A stretch of DNA of 64,000 bases from Argopecten irradians (GCF_041381155.1 NC_091135.1:60424567-60488566), one strand, 5' to 3'; positions 27,201-39,790 are shown, counted from the first letter of the stretch. The notes: a model not told the origin generated them from the letters alone. Numbers and translations are program-made.

Positions 27201-30200
27201 AATTGACAGAAATTGAATCAAATCAAAGGCAAAAAAAATAATTAACCCATGATATCGAGAAAACAAATGAAATTCTAAGAAAATATTGTGTTGAATTGAG
27301 CGAGGATGTTCCTGTGGTTACCAAATGTATAAGACTCGGAAAGTGGAAATGGAAACATCTTTTCAAGAAAATCTCTTCGTGGAAATTATCATACGTAAAA
27401 ATATTAAAAAATTCACAGGCCTTGTATATAGATCGGACGTACTTCATCTAATAGATGAAGCGAACAGAAAGGGAAACGACAAACTGTAACTATAGGAGAC
27501 TTAAATTACCCGGGAGTTAACTGGCAGTCGTGGAATACAAGAGGGAAAGCACTGAAAATCAAGAAATACAAATTTATTCAAAGCCTACAAGACAATTTTT
27601 TCCAGCACGTTCATGAGCCAACAAGATGGAGAGTAAAAGATAACCCTCATATCCTGGACCTTGTAATAACAAAGAATGAACATTCGTTGTCTGAATACCT
27701 GAGTTCACTCGGAAAAAGTGATCATTGTGTCCTAATATTCGAAGTTATATGTAATGTAAAGATTAATCTACGCACTAAACAGAAAATGTGTTACAACAAG
27801 GATGACTTCGGAAAAATCAACGCCAAATTGAACAAAATAAGTTGGAACGCAAAGATAAACAATTCCTTTGGAGTCAATGAAAATTGGATCACTTTCAAAA
27901 GATTATTAAAGGAAATAGAAGATAGATATATACCAACCAAATTAATTACAGTTGGCAGGAACAACAAGAATAGCTTCCCAGCAGATCAAGTCATGTTCGA
28001 GGCAATTAAAAAAAACACTCATTATTTAGGAAACTTCAAGAAGTAAAGACTCGAAAATAAGAACTCAATATAACAGGACAAAGAACAAAGTGAGAAAACT
28101 AAATAGACAACTAAGAAAAGGGTATGAGCACCACATAGACAAAAAAGCCAAAAATGACCTAAAAGCTCAACATCAAAGTTAGACATCGGAGATATTTATT
28201 AAAACTCAAAAGACAAAAACTCGATTAAGGTATTATAGAACATATAACTAAATTCATGATGTCAAATCACTACTTCTCGAATAAGCAATATAGTCTTGTA
28301 TCTGGGCGTGCAACGTGTTTACAGCTACTAGAAGTAATGGATAAATGGACGGAAGCTATGGATAAAGGACACTTTATAGATTGCATTTATATGGATTACC
28401 AAAAAGCGTTCGATACGTTCCCTCACAGCAGATTAATCAACATATTACATTCTTATAATTTTTCAAGTCAAACAATCTCTTGGATATCATCGTTTTTAAT
28501 TTATCGGCAGCAAAGAGTATCTGTGGACGGTGCAGATTCCGAATGGACCAAGGTTACATCAGGAGTTCCACAAGGTTCAGTATTAGGACCTTTAATGTTT
28601 GTTATTTATGTGAATGACCTCCCTGAATCAGTAGACTCGGAAATATACTTATTCGCAGACGATACAAAAATATTTCGAAATGTTAAAAGCAATCAAGATA
28701 ACGTAGATATTCAGAAAGACCTTGCCACTATGTGTAAGTGGAGCGACACATGGCTGCTAAAAATGCACCCAGAAAAGTGTAAGCATATGAGGGTAGGCAA
28801 AAGAAGTAGCACAAATTTCAATGAAATCGAACAAGTGTACTATCTCAACTGTAACTGCATGCAGAAAACCTTCCAAGAATAAGACATAGGAGATAGCCAC
28901 AGAATTAACATTTGATGAACATATATCAGAAAAAGTTAAGAAAGCAAACTCGATGTTCGCACTTCTCAGAAGAACATTCCAGTTTATGTATAAAGGTTGT
29001 TCATTCCTTTATACAAATATTTAGTAAGAGCACAGCTCGATTACGATAGTCCTGTGTAGACACCATATCTTAAAAAACATATTGAAAAAATAGAAGGTGT
29101 CCAAAGACGAGCAACCACTTGTCTCTCAAAAATGAAAAACATGACCTACCAAGAAAGATTGAAGAAGCTAAACCTACCAACGCTGGCCTCCAGGAGAATC
29201 AGAGGAGATATGATTGATCTATATAAAATAACGAGCCGCATTTATGATACAGAATGCTTTAATGACATATTACTTTGGAGAGACACATCAGATCTCCACA
29301 GGACATACGGAAACAATATTACCTAAACGGTCAACAACTTTACTCAGAAAGAACTATTTCTCGATCAGAACTGTAACTATTGGAATGAATTGCTAGAACA
29401 TGTATTATTGGCGATTAGTGTAAACTCGGTTAAGAATAAGTTAGATAATCATTGGAAAAATCAGGAACTTGTTTTCAATTACGAAGCAACAATATCATGG
29501 AAAACCTTTGTATAAGGTGTTATATATTATTAATGACTTTTACCTTAGTAATATGTATCTATGCAAATCTGGTATAGAAGACATAATATAGTCCTGAACC
29601 AGAATAACTCTTATCTTATCTTATCACTTAATAGCCTTTATGTCCTAATAGTTCCTGGAAATATTTGCTTACGTTTGAAGGAAGTTTGTAGGAAGCATCA
29701 ATTATACGTGTATAGAAAAGCACGTCAATCTCCATTGCTAAACTTTTTAGACGGAAGCCACTAAGTTTGATGCACCATTATCGCAATTATTACTGTATAT
29801 TATCTAACATTACGCCTTATCAGCAACGGACGATTCTCGAATGGGAAAGGTATTTTCTTAATGGCACTATTAATGGCTAAAAGGGTATAATATGATACCA
29901 ATGTTCATTAACTATAAAAAGTATTTAATTACCAATTACCTATAGCATCTATTGAAGAATATTTGTCGACACAGATTACAGACATGCATTAGGTCTCGTT
30001 TACAGCGGTTGACAAAGGCATAGGAAAGTGGTGTTTATGTGAAGGATGACAATTAATCTATCATTCTCAATTTGGAATGTATTTAATAAAACAATTGATT
30101 TGAATTGAATTACCACCGATTAGTAAATATGCTTGGTGTGATTTTTTATGATAACGCATAAATGTTTGCATATCTGGATACAATTGTGGTAATAAAAATC

Positions 30201-33200
30201 TTTGTCTTAATCAAATTTAAAAAAAAAGGAAATTACACATCTGAAATGAATATTTCTACAACGTTGTGAAACATATTTAAGAAATCATTTTGTACTTCAT
30301 ATCCATTCTTATTTCATAATATTTCATAGTCTTCCCTTATAACTACTGATAACTTACCGACGACAGCCTGTATTGCACCGACCAGCTTGAATGTGTTGTC
30401 ATCTTTATAGTAGTGGAACAGCATGAAGTCGTTGTCATCGTCCAGAGACGCCTCCTTCCTGTCAGGTCATAATCATACACTGACTTTTCTGTTCCATTTT
30501 AAGTACGGATTCAAGTTCGTATAAATGCATTACATTTTATTTTTGTTACTGAAACAGATATCTTAGTTTTATTTTTTATACAATTTACCAACTATGCCGT
30601 CTTCGCATGTTACAGAGTCATCTCCGTTTCGAGTAGGTACTCATTATTTCGTGAACGAAATCCACGTCGTTTCCCAGAAAAGTATGAGATTACACTCGCA
30701 AGGGTAGACAATTCCATTTCCTCTAACTTTAACCCATTATTCTACAATTTCACTCAATATCTATTTTGCTTAATTACACCAACACCTTACATAGTGTATC
30801 ATTACTGATACAATATCATAACATGCACTTCCTTTCCTTGTAGTTACATTTACCATACCTTGTTTTACAATTTGCACAATATTACAAGTTTTATTATAAA
30901 CACCTTTTATTACCATTTACCCATATCATTTTATAATTAACACAGCTTAAACAATTTAGTTACAAAGTTAAGTAATCATGAAAATATGGTGACTTACTGC
31001 ACACACTTTTTCCCATTTTTTCATATTTTCATCAGAAACATTGCAATAAAAAGTATCCAGATAAATGGATATCGATTGAAGTTGTGATTATACTTACAAT
31101 ACTTTTTGCCATTGTTCCCTGCCGTATTTCTCTATACAGAATTCCCTCAAACACAGGTGTACGTGACCATGCTGTAAGATAGAAAATAGAACAACGAATT
31201 TAAATGAAAACCAGTTACTACTTAATATAACTAACAGGCAGCATCGAACAAAATGATGGTGATATTTTGACAAAAGTTGCTTATAATGTGTCTGATTTTC
31301 AATTGACAATTACACATGTTTTGACATAGGTTCCCATTGTCTCATTATTTTCTACAATCTTGGATTAAAATTATATATTGTAATGTGTAATTCACAAATG
31401 TTCAATTACGTACAGACTACTTTAAATTTCAACTATCCTCGATATAGGTTAATTTACCTTAGTATCACAGTACATTGGTGTATAAATGGCAGGCGTTTAG
31501 TTGTTAATATGATGTTAAGTTCATACATAACACAGAGTCTTATCCATTTTCACGCTTACCAATACATGACAAAATGACAACACACACAGAATTAAGTTTT
31601 CATATCTCAGATAACAGAATAAAGTGAAAATTAATTTTTAAATAAAACTCAAAAAGAATTTTCGAATGAAAAATAAAGGTAAGATTACAAAGTGAACTTC
31701 AGTTTTGCGAATTCAATTACGTTACATAGCAGTATGTGTCTAAATGGAGTTTGATGACGCATGCTTGTCCTGTATCTTATTATTGTATCTAACTCCGGCA
31801 ATGGTTTCTAATGAACCTTTCCATTAAAGTGACATCGATCAGCTTTATAAGTGATTGAATAACTATTTACATACATCTAATTGGTCTTTAAAAATTCAAT
31901 AAAACATATATGTATAGCACCGTTCAATGACAGAATGTAAAACATCACAGGGTAGATCTAAACATCATTTGTAATCATTTGTATTTGATATGTATAATTA
32001 CAAAGTCTCTGAAGTACTGTAGATTTCCCTGAGGTGACAAATGCTGCGTTCAATTACTAAAATAGTTTTATACATTCGCCCTCACACACTCGCCATCAAA
32101 TGATAGAATTAAGATCGAATCTCATTTCACTACAAATTAATGTAAGCTTTATCATTACGTTAAAATTAACATATTCCATCCATGCCACTTCATGGCTGCG
32201 TTAGGCGAGTATTTACTAGTAAGATATCAGGTACTTTTCTATTGCCGAGCGGATAATTTATGAAACAAAAACTTTTTTATCTATTTGTGATTTAAGTTAT
32301 CTTTGTACATAAAACTAGAAGTTTAAACATGAACGATTTTTTACCATTTAAACCGCCACCAGATCTTAAGTAAGACGAAACAGAGCAAAATTCTATTCAA
32401 TATTCTACTTTCTGAGGATCTAATCATGATTCCAGCAAGGAAAGATATGGTGGACATCGTGTTCTCAGTACTTCTATTTGCAATCATATTGAACCTTATC
32501 CAGAAAATAAAATAGCAGCTGTAAAATGGAGTTCGACACATCCATTACGTATTGATCGTATCCCATTATACTAAATGTTCATTAAAGATATTGAACTTCG
32601 TGATGTATGGCAATGTCTCCCAAATAGAATTTTATTATCTATTTATTATTACATTGATTGATGCTGAGTGGCGCCATGACATCTGGTGTATGTACCATTA
32701 TATATTCATGTGAAACTGGGACCACATTAAGGATGTACTCCTCTGAAAAGTCAAAATTTTCTTGTACATATTAAACTTTTTTCTCATATAGAATTTTGAA
32801 AATAGGAGTTTATACCTTGAAAGAAAATGGAAGAAAAAACAGATGTCCATGTGCTCGTTATTGAGCTATTGTCACTCAAAGATACCTAGTTGAAAAAAAT
32901 ATATTGGATTTTTTGAGGATTTTGCTGTTTTGACCATATACACAAGAGATGAAAGCCATACTTTCCTAATGAGCTATTTTATATGTATGAATGTTTGTAG
33001 AATTTATTTTCCAGTAGTCTTCTTTTAAAATATACCAGTTTTGATTAATAAGACTAATATTTTTTCTCAGAGTAACGGCATATGCTACCCCTATCCCTTA
33101 ATTTTGAGCTACAAAATGCACCATTTTAAGCCATTTTTGACAAATTTAACCCTTTATAGAAAAAGTTCTGGTATTAAACTTTTGTGAATATTTTGGATAT

Positions 33201-34216
33201 CAATAGGAAAAGGGTTGTTCTTTCTAAATCAGAGTTATTTTTTCAGTATTGTATAAAAAAAATGCTTAAATTACCATTGAATGTAAAAATAAAGTGACAA
33301 AAGTCATATTTTAAACACCACGAACCCAGTAAAGATTTACAGCAAAAATTAGCTCGATACAGCACAGCTGAAAATGCTGACGCAGTGATGATTTAAGTAA
33401 AAACTATTTTAGTAAAGATGGTAAAACTGTAGCTCTACTCAAAGCGAAAAAAGACACAATTTCAAAATGGCCGCCAAATGGGCCATTTCTTAAAATCCCG
33501 ATATAAAAAATATATACTAAGAACAGAAATGTAATTTTTGACCAAATTTGCAACTGGCAACTGTAGTTGAAAATCTCATAACTTCTTTGATCTTTGTCGA
33601 AACGAGACTTCAACGAGACTAAAACCTCAGAAGAATACATCCTTAAGTCTTTAATACGAATTAGACATTAACATTTAATCAATTGATAAATATCTATATC
33701 TATGCACGTATTGCATACGGATCACAATGCTTAATAACATGTTTACACTTTTGATAAGAGTGATATTTATATTTATAGTATAGAAAGGGCAAGATTAAAC
33801 TCAAGCAAACGAATGTCTTTACTGTATCAGAAGTGAGATGAGCAACTCAAATAGAATATCTCGCTTATTAATATTCAATTAATATAAATATTGAGTCTTC
33901 AGGGCAAAACAAGAAAGAAAAGGATGCGTCAAAGAGACGTTGCAAAAATTGAACCATGTCAAAAATATTGCAAAAGAAGCCTTAACAACTCCTTTGATAG
34001 AAAAGGGGGAAATATCATGAAGCTCCGTTTATTTGAATAGTTTTTACATTTAAGTGATTTTGATCGAAAATAACTTTTTTGATGTTTTATATAATTATCA
34101 CAATTTTGTGAAAGATTAATGCATTAAAAATAATTAAAAACCAAGGTAAAAAATATCAAAACATAGCATCTTGCTTAACTATAGATATCCAACATGTATG
34201 TCACATCACTTACCAT
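15222..34216 (-). CDS. GUCY1B2: Soluble guanylate cyclase, beta2-type subunit with CAAX box
   Basis: Twelve coding exons, 5' to 3': 34216-34214 (ATG only), 31171-31098, 30458-30358, 22658-22475, 22006-21933, 21693-21172, 20974-20800, 20313-20168, 19220-19072, 18936-18790, 17118-16964, 15678-15222. All introns are GT-AG, all phases agree, and the sum is 2187 nt (728 aa). The beta1 gene likewise has a tiny first exon (from memory). Domains: H-NOX about 1-185 with the heme-ligand His at 105 in [12 protein letters not shown]-like HNOBA about 205-370; signalling helix about 375-410; cyclase about 415-610. Catalytic residues appear complete: metal Asp438 (FSDIVTFT) and Asp482, guanine-contact Glu478 and Cys548, Asn555 and Arg559. 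Beta1 lacks the first Asp. The tail holds four 18-aa repeats and ends CVIL, a CAAX box predicted to be geranylgeranylated. It converts GTP to cGMP on NO binding. The CAAX box and full catalytic set favour GUCY1B2 over GUCY1B1. An upstream 5' UTR exon is likely. Confidence 0.93.
15336..15551 (-). repeat. Four in-frame 54-bp repeats in the cyclase C-terminal linker
   Basis: Each unit encodes [10 protein letters not shown](N/T)AEDSKDT, residues about 620-691 of the cyclase. The outer two copies carry Asn and the inner two Thr at the variable position. The units are otherwise nearly identical at DNA level, so the array is recent or homogenised. It forms an acidic, polar, probably disordered spacer between the catalytic domain and the CVIL terminus. 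Confidence 0.97.
16736..16873. repeat. Hairpin (MITE-like palindrome) in cyclase intron
   Basis: Arms of about 38 bp: AGAATACATGGTCAGTGTCT on the left is the reverse complement of AGACACTGACCATGTATTCT on the right. The inner part of the arms pairs through AAGCTGTATTTT/AAAATACAGCTT. The loop is about 60 bp and contains TTAACCCTCG twice. No coding sequence. Confidence 0.8.
17371..17780 (+). mobile_element. Pearl-like element D, interrupted
   Basis: It begins with an AGTCCC...GGGACT palindrome (17371-17400), then two full and one partial core repeats. The cores carry GGTTTCCAGATGATAACTTG, TATCAAACT and AGGTCAACTACAAAGGT. The third core is cut at about 17780 by a TIR element (17781-18271), after which related sequence seems to resume briefly. 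It lies in the cyclase intron between exons 18936-18790 and 17118-16964. Confidence 0.55.
17781..18271. mobile_element. Non-autonomous TIR DNA transposon
   Basis: Inverted arms over roughly 80-140 bp: AGTCCGCT at the left end and AGCGGACT at the right end. Inside, CTCGCGGTACCTCTTAAAAA on the left pairs with TTTTTAAGAGGCACCGCGAG on the right, and AGCGGCATAT with ATATGCCGCT. The octamer ACAGAATT occurs at 17770-17777 and 18272-18279, so an 8-bp target duplication (hAT-like) is possible, with three extra bases on the left. No transposase frame. Confidence 0.7.
20645..20770. repeat. About six copies of a 21-bp intronic repeat
   Basis: The unit is approximately CACACTTGCAAGAATAGCCAA, directly 3' (in gene sense) of the cyclase exon 20974-20800. 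Copies differ by a few substitutions. No function is evident. Confidence 0.85.
22937..25416. mobile_element. 2.5-kb TTAA-flanked element with long inverted ends
   Basis: TTAA at 22933-22936 and 25417-25420 brackets inverted termini AGGATTTGTGCAG / CTGCACAAATCCT. Further in, the ends match again in inverted order: GTGACGTCACAATAGTCCGTGGCT on one side and its diverged complement AGCCGCGGACTACTCTGACATCACA on the other (each split by mismatches). TTAA targets are typical of Kolobok and piggyBac superfamilies. No transposase frame is visible, so it is non-autonomous or decayed. It sits in the 7.7-kb cyclase intron between exons 30458-30358 and 22658-22475. Confidence 0.6.
24633..24741. repeat. Strong hairpin, arms of about 46 bp
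   Basis: GGCACCATAAAACTTTCTCA on the left pairs with TGAGAAAAGTTTTATGGTGCC on the right (one extra A). The pairing continues through CAGATTTTTTACTCA / TGAGTAAAAAATCTG. The loop is only about 16 bp. It lies within the 2.5-kb TTAA element. It is a MITE-like fold-back insertion. Confidence 0.85.
26430..29625 (+). mobile_element. Decayed CR1-like LINE
   Basis: The element runs against the host cyclase, inside its 7.7-kb intron. Around 26765-26940 is a PHD-like cysteine cluster (CRDC...CIAC...CIKC), with a stop just after CIAC. About 27495-27765 encodes an apurinic-endonuclease end ([21 protein letters not shown]). The frame 28256-28882 is reverse transcriptase: [20 protein letters not shown], and the catalytic box FADD. 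About 29105-29330 is the CR1-type C-terminal region ([20 protein letters not shown]). Frames are interrupted several times, so it is dead. A short (TTATC)n tract near 29609-29625 may mark the 3' end. Confidence 0.85.
32731..33642. mobile_element. TTAA-flanked MITE, family M, copy 1
   Basis: It is bounded by TTAA at 32727-32730 and 33643-33646. Termini are inverted: GGATGTACTCCTCTGA at the left and TCAGAAGAATACATCC at the right. It has no coding capacity. A second copy with the same ends and interior is at 42057-44343. It lies in the first cyclase intron. Confidence 0.8.
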
Positions 34217-35008
34217 ATCGATGAGTTTACCAGTCCTCCCAGATCTGAATGATTTTAAATCGGTGAATGTTTACCTATACCGGTTCCATGTCCAGATCAT
34301 GTTTGTTTGTTGGATTATTCATGTACAAACTCCGCTACTGTTGGTCCACCAAGAAAAAACAGGTCGAAAACGGTTAAATGGCACAGAGCAAGTCTGCCCC
34401 AGAGCTCAGTGACAGGTGAGACTGGCGAGGTACAGAAGCTGGCAGTCGTCAGCGCGGAATATCACTATACACACACATGGGCGCTTTAGTAACGGATGGA
34501 GCGACAAATAATTTGTCTGTTTTGGAATTTCAATGAAACTTATAGGAGAAAACAGATTGGTAAGAAAATAAGCAGGCAGAAACAAGATACACAAGATTTC
34601 TGCACCTTCACGGATACCGTTTTAGTTGTTATGGTTCTACTCTACAATATTTTATTGTTGATTATATTTCAGCTAAAAACGGATTTAAGTCATCTTTATT
34701 ACTAACGATATAAAATAAAGTGTTAAGTTTTGACTTAGATCGGTACTTTTTGTTGCGAGAAATCGGAACCTGCTGGTTATTACAAAATTTAAAGTCGACC
34801 AAAAAAGTAGAAATGTATCGCTTTTGACCAATGTTTTAATCTGAATGTACTAATATATTTCCTGTTCAACACATTGTTATATGTGCTTGTGATGCTCGCT
34901 CCTTTTCCACATTGATATTTGACTTACCATGTTTGTTTAGTCTACATGAAAACAGAATATTAATCGTAAAGATCCATTAGAAGTGCAAGTAAGTAGACAA
35001 AACCTTAC

Positions 35009-35047
35009 CTTGAGTTCTCGCGTTTAGGGCGTCAATGTGATAGGCGT
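35009..35047 (-). other. Possible cyclase 5' leader exon
   Basis: On the minus strand GAACTCAAG/GTAAGG makes a good donor at 35009/35008. The exon start is not defined. It would be non-coding leader of the cyclase gene, whose ATG exon at 34214-34216 has acceptors (such as ATTCAG near 34244) shortly before it. Confidence 0.25.
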
Positions 35048-35560
35048 CAAGTTCAAGTTCAAGTTCAAATATTTTATTTAAGTATCACCCTCAATTAAAA
35101 CCATTATATAATAAATACAACAAATTTCTGTAATATGAAGAGGCTATACTATACAGAATTATGAGAGACAGTAATATATGTACACATACATACAAGGTAT
35201 GCGAATAAAAACCTTAAAAATGAGTATTTTGGAGAATAAAACATATCACAAAGTGTTAGAAAATCAGAATTTATCCTATTAAGTCGATTAATTAATGAAG
35301 GATGATATTTCAATCGCGAAAATTCAATTTCATCGAATCAGTGAAATATGTTTTTACTCATATTGTGTTGTTTATGTTGACGAGATATTTCGGAGGCAAG
35401 TTAAGAAAGCACTCCAGCGTTTCCGAATACATCGCGTGAAAACTGTAGATCGGTCAAGGGAATTGACGATTTGAAGTGCTCCTAAAATTTTGTGCTTAAT
35501 TCTCGACGTATCTACGCTATTTTATATAATACATGACATTCTGATGTACATTACTGACGT
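35048..35560 (-). mobile_element. Possible LINE 3' end, antisense
   Basis: Read on the minus strand, this stretch ends in AATAAAATATTTGAACTTGAAC, that is a poly(A)-signal-like motif followed by a short TTGAAC repeat. Such tails end many invertebrate LINEs. Upstream is an open but unrecognised stretch (about 35380-35540). Clade not determinable. Confidence 0.4.
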
Positions 35561-35869
35561 TGGCTAATATTATTAACTAATGTACATGTTCAGGTAAGAC
35601 CTACGCTCACCTTAATCGGTATTTAAAATGAAGGGCTCCATTAAATCAGTAAACTTTAATTATGCATGGCTTGGTTTTTTAGAAAGTTCGTACAAAGTCA
35701 CCATAGAAACTGATTTTCATTCTGAATTTACTTTGCGGCTTGGACAGTAGAAGAGGAATTTGAATAGAGAGTGACTATACGATACTACCACAGGCACTAT
35801 ATTGTGTCATAGTATTACACACACATATATATAAAGAAACATGTCCATAGAGCCAAGTGCCTGTGTAGG

Positions 35870-35955
35870 AAAATTCAATTCCGATATAGGAAATAGTGAT
35901 TCCGATATCGGAAAAAGTAGTTCAAATATCAAAAGTAAATCCGATATCGTAAGTA
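35870..35955. repeat. Short degenerate repeat with TTCCGATATCGGAA palindrome
   Basis: About four diverged copies of a unit near 24 bp contain TCCGATATAGGAA-like palindromes; the perfect one is close to 35899-35912. No function assigned. Confidence 0.6.
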
Positions 35956-36100
35956 ATAGAATAAAAAGTAACGTAGCTTGCCATATAATTTCCTCTTTAC
36001 AAGATATTATGTCAATCAACACATGTGTTACATTTCAATTTGAATACATATACATTGTATTACTAAATTAATAGAATAGACACAACGAAAAGTTACTTAC

Positions 36101-36132
36101 TGTCAAAAGATATTCGAAGCTGGTGTCTGGTC
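36101..36132 (-). other. Possible 32-bp non-coding leader exon of the cyclase
   Basis: On the minus strand a pyrimidine-rich acceptor (CCCCTCTAG) precedes 32 bases that end at a near-consensus donor, TTGACA/GTAAGTAAC. It lies upstream of the ATG exon at 34214 in the same orientation. The prediction rests on splice sites only. Confidence 0.3.
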
Positions 36133-36756
36133 CTAGAGGGGCATAAAGGAAAAGAGATAAAATGCATGTTAAGGTGAAGTGTTCGATAACGCAGCTCTTA
36201 TTATTCACGAATTCATTTTCCGGATAAAATTGCCCGGCAAGATAAGTGGTTTAGGACATTAGTCAATACCCTACACTAAATCGAAAGTAGACATGTAGCT
36301 GGCCTACATTGCTGAAGGGCCTGGATATATTATGGATGGCTGAAAAACTAATAAGAATTATTTCTGGTTTGTATTTGTACGCCTATTTGATAGTTAATTT
36401 TGACAAGTTTGATACCGTCGACGTGTTGTCTACTACAACAACGACAGCCTAACACAGCTAAACGTGAAGTCCTATTGTAAGTCTGTTATGTAGCCTACAA
36501 TCGGTATCATTGATATACATGTATTTTATCGGCATATTTTACCATACGTGGGAGGATTCTTGGAAAGAATACTTTAAGACTAACTTTGGAACCGACACTG
36601 TAATATATGGTACAACTGTTGATTTTATAATTCCTTAAAAGCTTCACTGAAATGAACAGGGTCAAAGAGCATTGAGATTGTAAAGATTAAAAGTGACCGG
36701 TGACAAAATTTTCCGCACTGGATACGGATATCAAACTTGTTCTAATTATTAAATTT

Positions 36757-38066
36757 TTAGCCCATAATCATCAGATGGTGGGCTATTCAAATCGCTTTTT
36801 GTCCGTGGTCCTTGGTCCGTCCGTCCGTCAGTCCGTCCGTCCGTTAACAATTCTTGTTATCACTATTTCCCAGAAAGTACTGAAGAGATCTGGCTCAAAT
36901 TTCATATGTAGATCCCTCTAGGGCCCTAGTTGTGCAAATTGTATTTTTGGATCAACCGGTCAACAAGATGACCGCCAGACAGTCATCTTGGATTTTGATA
37001 GTTAAAGTTTGTTATCGCTATTTCTCAGAAAGTGCTGAAGGGATCTGTCTCAAATTTCATATGTAGGTTCCCCTAGGGCCCTAGTTGTGCATATTGTGTT
37101 TTGGGACCGATCGATCAACAAGATGGCCGCCAGGCAGCCATCTTGGATTTTGATAGTTAAAGTTTGTTACTGCTATTTCTCAGAAAGGGACCTATCTCAA
37201 ATTTCATATGCAAGTGTCCCTAGGGCCCTAGTTGTGCATACTGCATTCTAAGACTGATCAGCCAACAAGATAGCCACCAGGCAGCCATCTTGGATTTTGA
37301 TAGTTGAGGTTTGTTATCGCTATTTCTCGGAAAATACTGAAGAGATCTGCCTCAAATTTCATATGTAGGTATCCCTAGGGCCCTAGTTGTGCATATTGTA
37401 TTTTCGGAGCAAGTCAATAAGATGGCCGCCAGGCAGCCATCTTGGATTTTGATAGTTAAAGTTTGTTATCGCTATTTCTCACAAAGCACTGAAGGGATCT
37501 GCCTCCAATTTCATATGCAAGTTCCCCGAGGGCCCTAGTTGTGCATATTGCATTTTGAGACTGATCGTCCAACCAGATGGCCACCAGGCAGCCATCTTGG
37601 ATTTTGAATGTTAAAGTTTGTTATCGCTATTTCTCAGAAAGTACTGAAGGGATATGTCTCATAATTCATATTTAGGTTCCCCTAGGGCCCTAGTTGTGCA
37701 TATTGCGTTTTGGGACCGATCGATCGACAAGATGGCCGCCAGGCAGCCATCTTAGATTTTGATAGTTAAATTTTCTTATCGCTATTTCTCAGAAAGTACT
37801 GAAGGGATATGTCTCAAATTTTATATGTAGGTCTCCCTAGGGCCCAAGTTAGGCATATTGCGATTTGGGACCGATCGACAAACAAGATGGCCAGCAAGGA
37901 ACAAATTTGGATTTTGCTAGTTGAATTTTGTTACTGCTATTTCTCAGAAAGTACTGAAGCGATCTGTCTCAAATTTTGTATGTAGTATGTTTGAAAAAGT
38001 TTGTAAAGCAGAGAAAAGATCCATCTTTTTATTGTCAGACCCAGATCATTCTTTGGTGGGCGCCAA
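36757..38066 (+). mobile_element. Pearl-like non-autonomous element B
   Basis: The left palindrome AGCCCAT...GGTGGGCT (36759-36785) is followed by a (GTCC)n tract at 36815-36843. Then come about seven core repeats of roughly 155-165 bp, with TTGTTATCGCTATTTCTCAG, CAAATTTCATATGTAGG, CCCTAGGGCCCTAGTTGTGC and AAGATGGCCGCCAGGCAGCC. The right end (GGTGGGCGCC, about 38053) recalls the left palindrome. No coding potential. Copies differ by scattered substitutions. Confidence 0.7.
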
Positions 38067-39242
38067 GATCACTCTGGTTTAATTGATATTTCGTTAAAGT
38101 TGTATGGTCTATAACTTTCGCTCTTTTGGTCATAGTGAAAACTGTTTAAGTGTTATACATATTTTTCTCCGTCTGCCTGAGGTTTAAACTTTCTAATTTT
38201 ACCACTTTTTATAAAGTTGCAGCACTGGGAGTATCTTTAATTATAAAAGTAAAAAATCTTTTTAACGTGTACACGTGAAAAATAGGTTCGAAACATGCCG
38301 AATCATTCCGAACTCTTCCGAACATCGTCGCGACAATCTCGAAGTAAAACGAGAGTTGTGAAACCAAGAGAAAATATCAACAATTTTTCATAAACAAAAC
38401 ATGTGGTCGACCTCATCAGACTCTATCTACAAAGAAAATAATGCTCGCACATTACAATATTTGATACACACAACATTTTACGGTAATGTGTAAATTGGAT
38501 GTTTCAAATACTCAATCTGTGGACATATACCAGCATGATTTGCTCATATAGGCCAGAAGGAAAACGTAAACAAACACATGTGTGCTTACGCTAGTTACCT
38601 GGCTCACCACGTGCAGGTCGTGTCGAACGTCAGTCACGTGATACGATTAGGAATCCGACAAAACCCGAAGTCACTGAACATGGCGGTGATTGAAGGCGCT
38701 TTATTCAAAACCAGGAATATATGATTCCTAGATTTCTGCTCTCTTATAGGCCGACATATGCTTTTGGGGAGCTAAATCATCAAGTTACATGTCAATGTTT
38801 AAATATCAAATGTTTAAGTTACATATCGTTACAGTGAAATTAGCAGCAATACAACTTTAAGTTATTGAAGGTTTACTGCTTTTCTTAAACGGCTTTTAAA
38901 ATGGGGAATGCCAAACGATCGAGATTGGTAATTGCGATAGTCGCAAAAAGTTATTAGCTTAAATACTACTGTACACTAATCAAGACCTTTTTGAACAATT
39001 TGATAAAAGGAAATCAGATATTATGTATTTATGGCCCCGGTGGCGGTGTGGGCCCTCAGGAAATATCACACCTTCAGTTTAATAAACCTTCATATCACTC
39101 TGCCACCGGGGCCATATTGTTTATCATACCGAAAATTCACGATTCGCTACTCTGGGTTAAATATTACTTAAATTTCCGGCGAGTAAAATTTCATACCCGA
39201 TATACTTGTGATACTTCAGAAGTACGATTTACGATCATACCT
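38067..39242. other. Intergenic with one small fold-back
   Basis: No gene is supported. A CpG-containing stretch at 38580-38690 could be promoter-like, but no transcript start can be defined. At 39030-39116 TATGGCCCCGGTGGC and GCCACCGGGGCCATA form 15-bp inverted arms around a loop of about 57 bp, a small fold-back element. Confidence 0.45.
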
Positions 39243-39790
39243 CGATAAGTACCGACGAGAGCTAATAGAGGAAAAGCTGAGTGTAAACGGATTATAAAGA
39301 GAGCCATCAACCACTTCGAAAACAAGGCATTAAAACTTCGACTGTCAAATGACAACGATTTCTACCGGTTCAAGAGAGTTCGCACAACATACAAACATCT
39401 TACGCTCTTGGCTGCTAGCACAAGTCCAAAACAAGTTAGATGTGCTTACTTCGTGTGCAACGTTCTGACATGTGCTCCAGAGCACCCAATCCGGCAATGT
39501 GCTCTTTGTAAAGGAAATTACAAGGACTCAGTCCGTCACATTTGTACGTCATGTCCATTAACAACCGAGTTAAAGTATCGTCTCCTTGACGATATTTTTA
39601 TTGACTACGGCCCAGATGTCTTTCAAGACCTGTGTGGTTTGCAAGAGGAAGGCTTCCTTTGTGTCCTACTTGGCGCACATCTCCCTATTCTGTAGCGTTT
39701 CGACAACGACGAAAAATACTTTTTCACCCTTAAATGTGCCGGCTTCGTCAGAGAAGCAATTCACAAATACTTCGCAAATCCAACATAAGT
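39243..39790 (+). mobile_element. LINE C-terminal fragment with zinc-binding motif
   Basis: Translation gives a basic stretch (KRAINHFENKALKLRLSND), then CALCKGNYKDSVRHICTSC, a CCHC motif like those after the reverse transcriptase of several LINE clades. After a frame change it continues with CAGFVREAIHKYFANPT. No reverse-transcriptase core is present, so this is a 5'-truncated, frameshifted relic just upstream of the dehydrogenase gene. Confidence 0.6.

Noticed and set aside
38991-39248. 85-codon frame with a Gly-rich start
   Set aside because: It overlaps the GGCCCCGGTGGC fold-back arms and has no domain or splice support.
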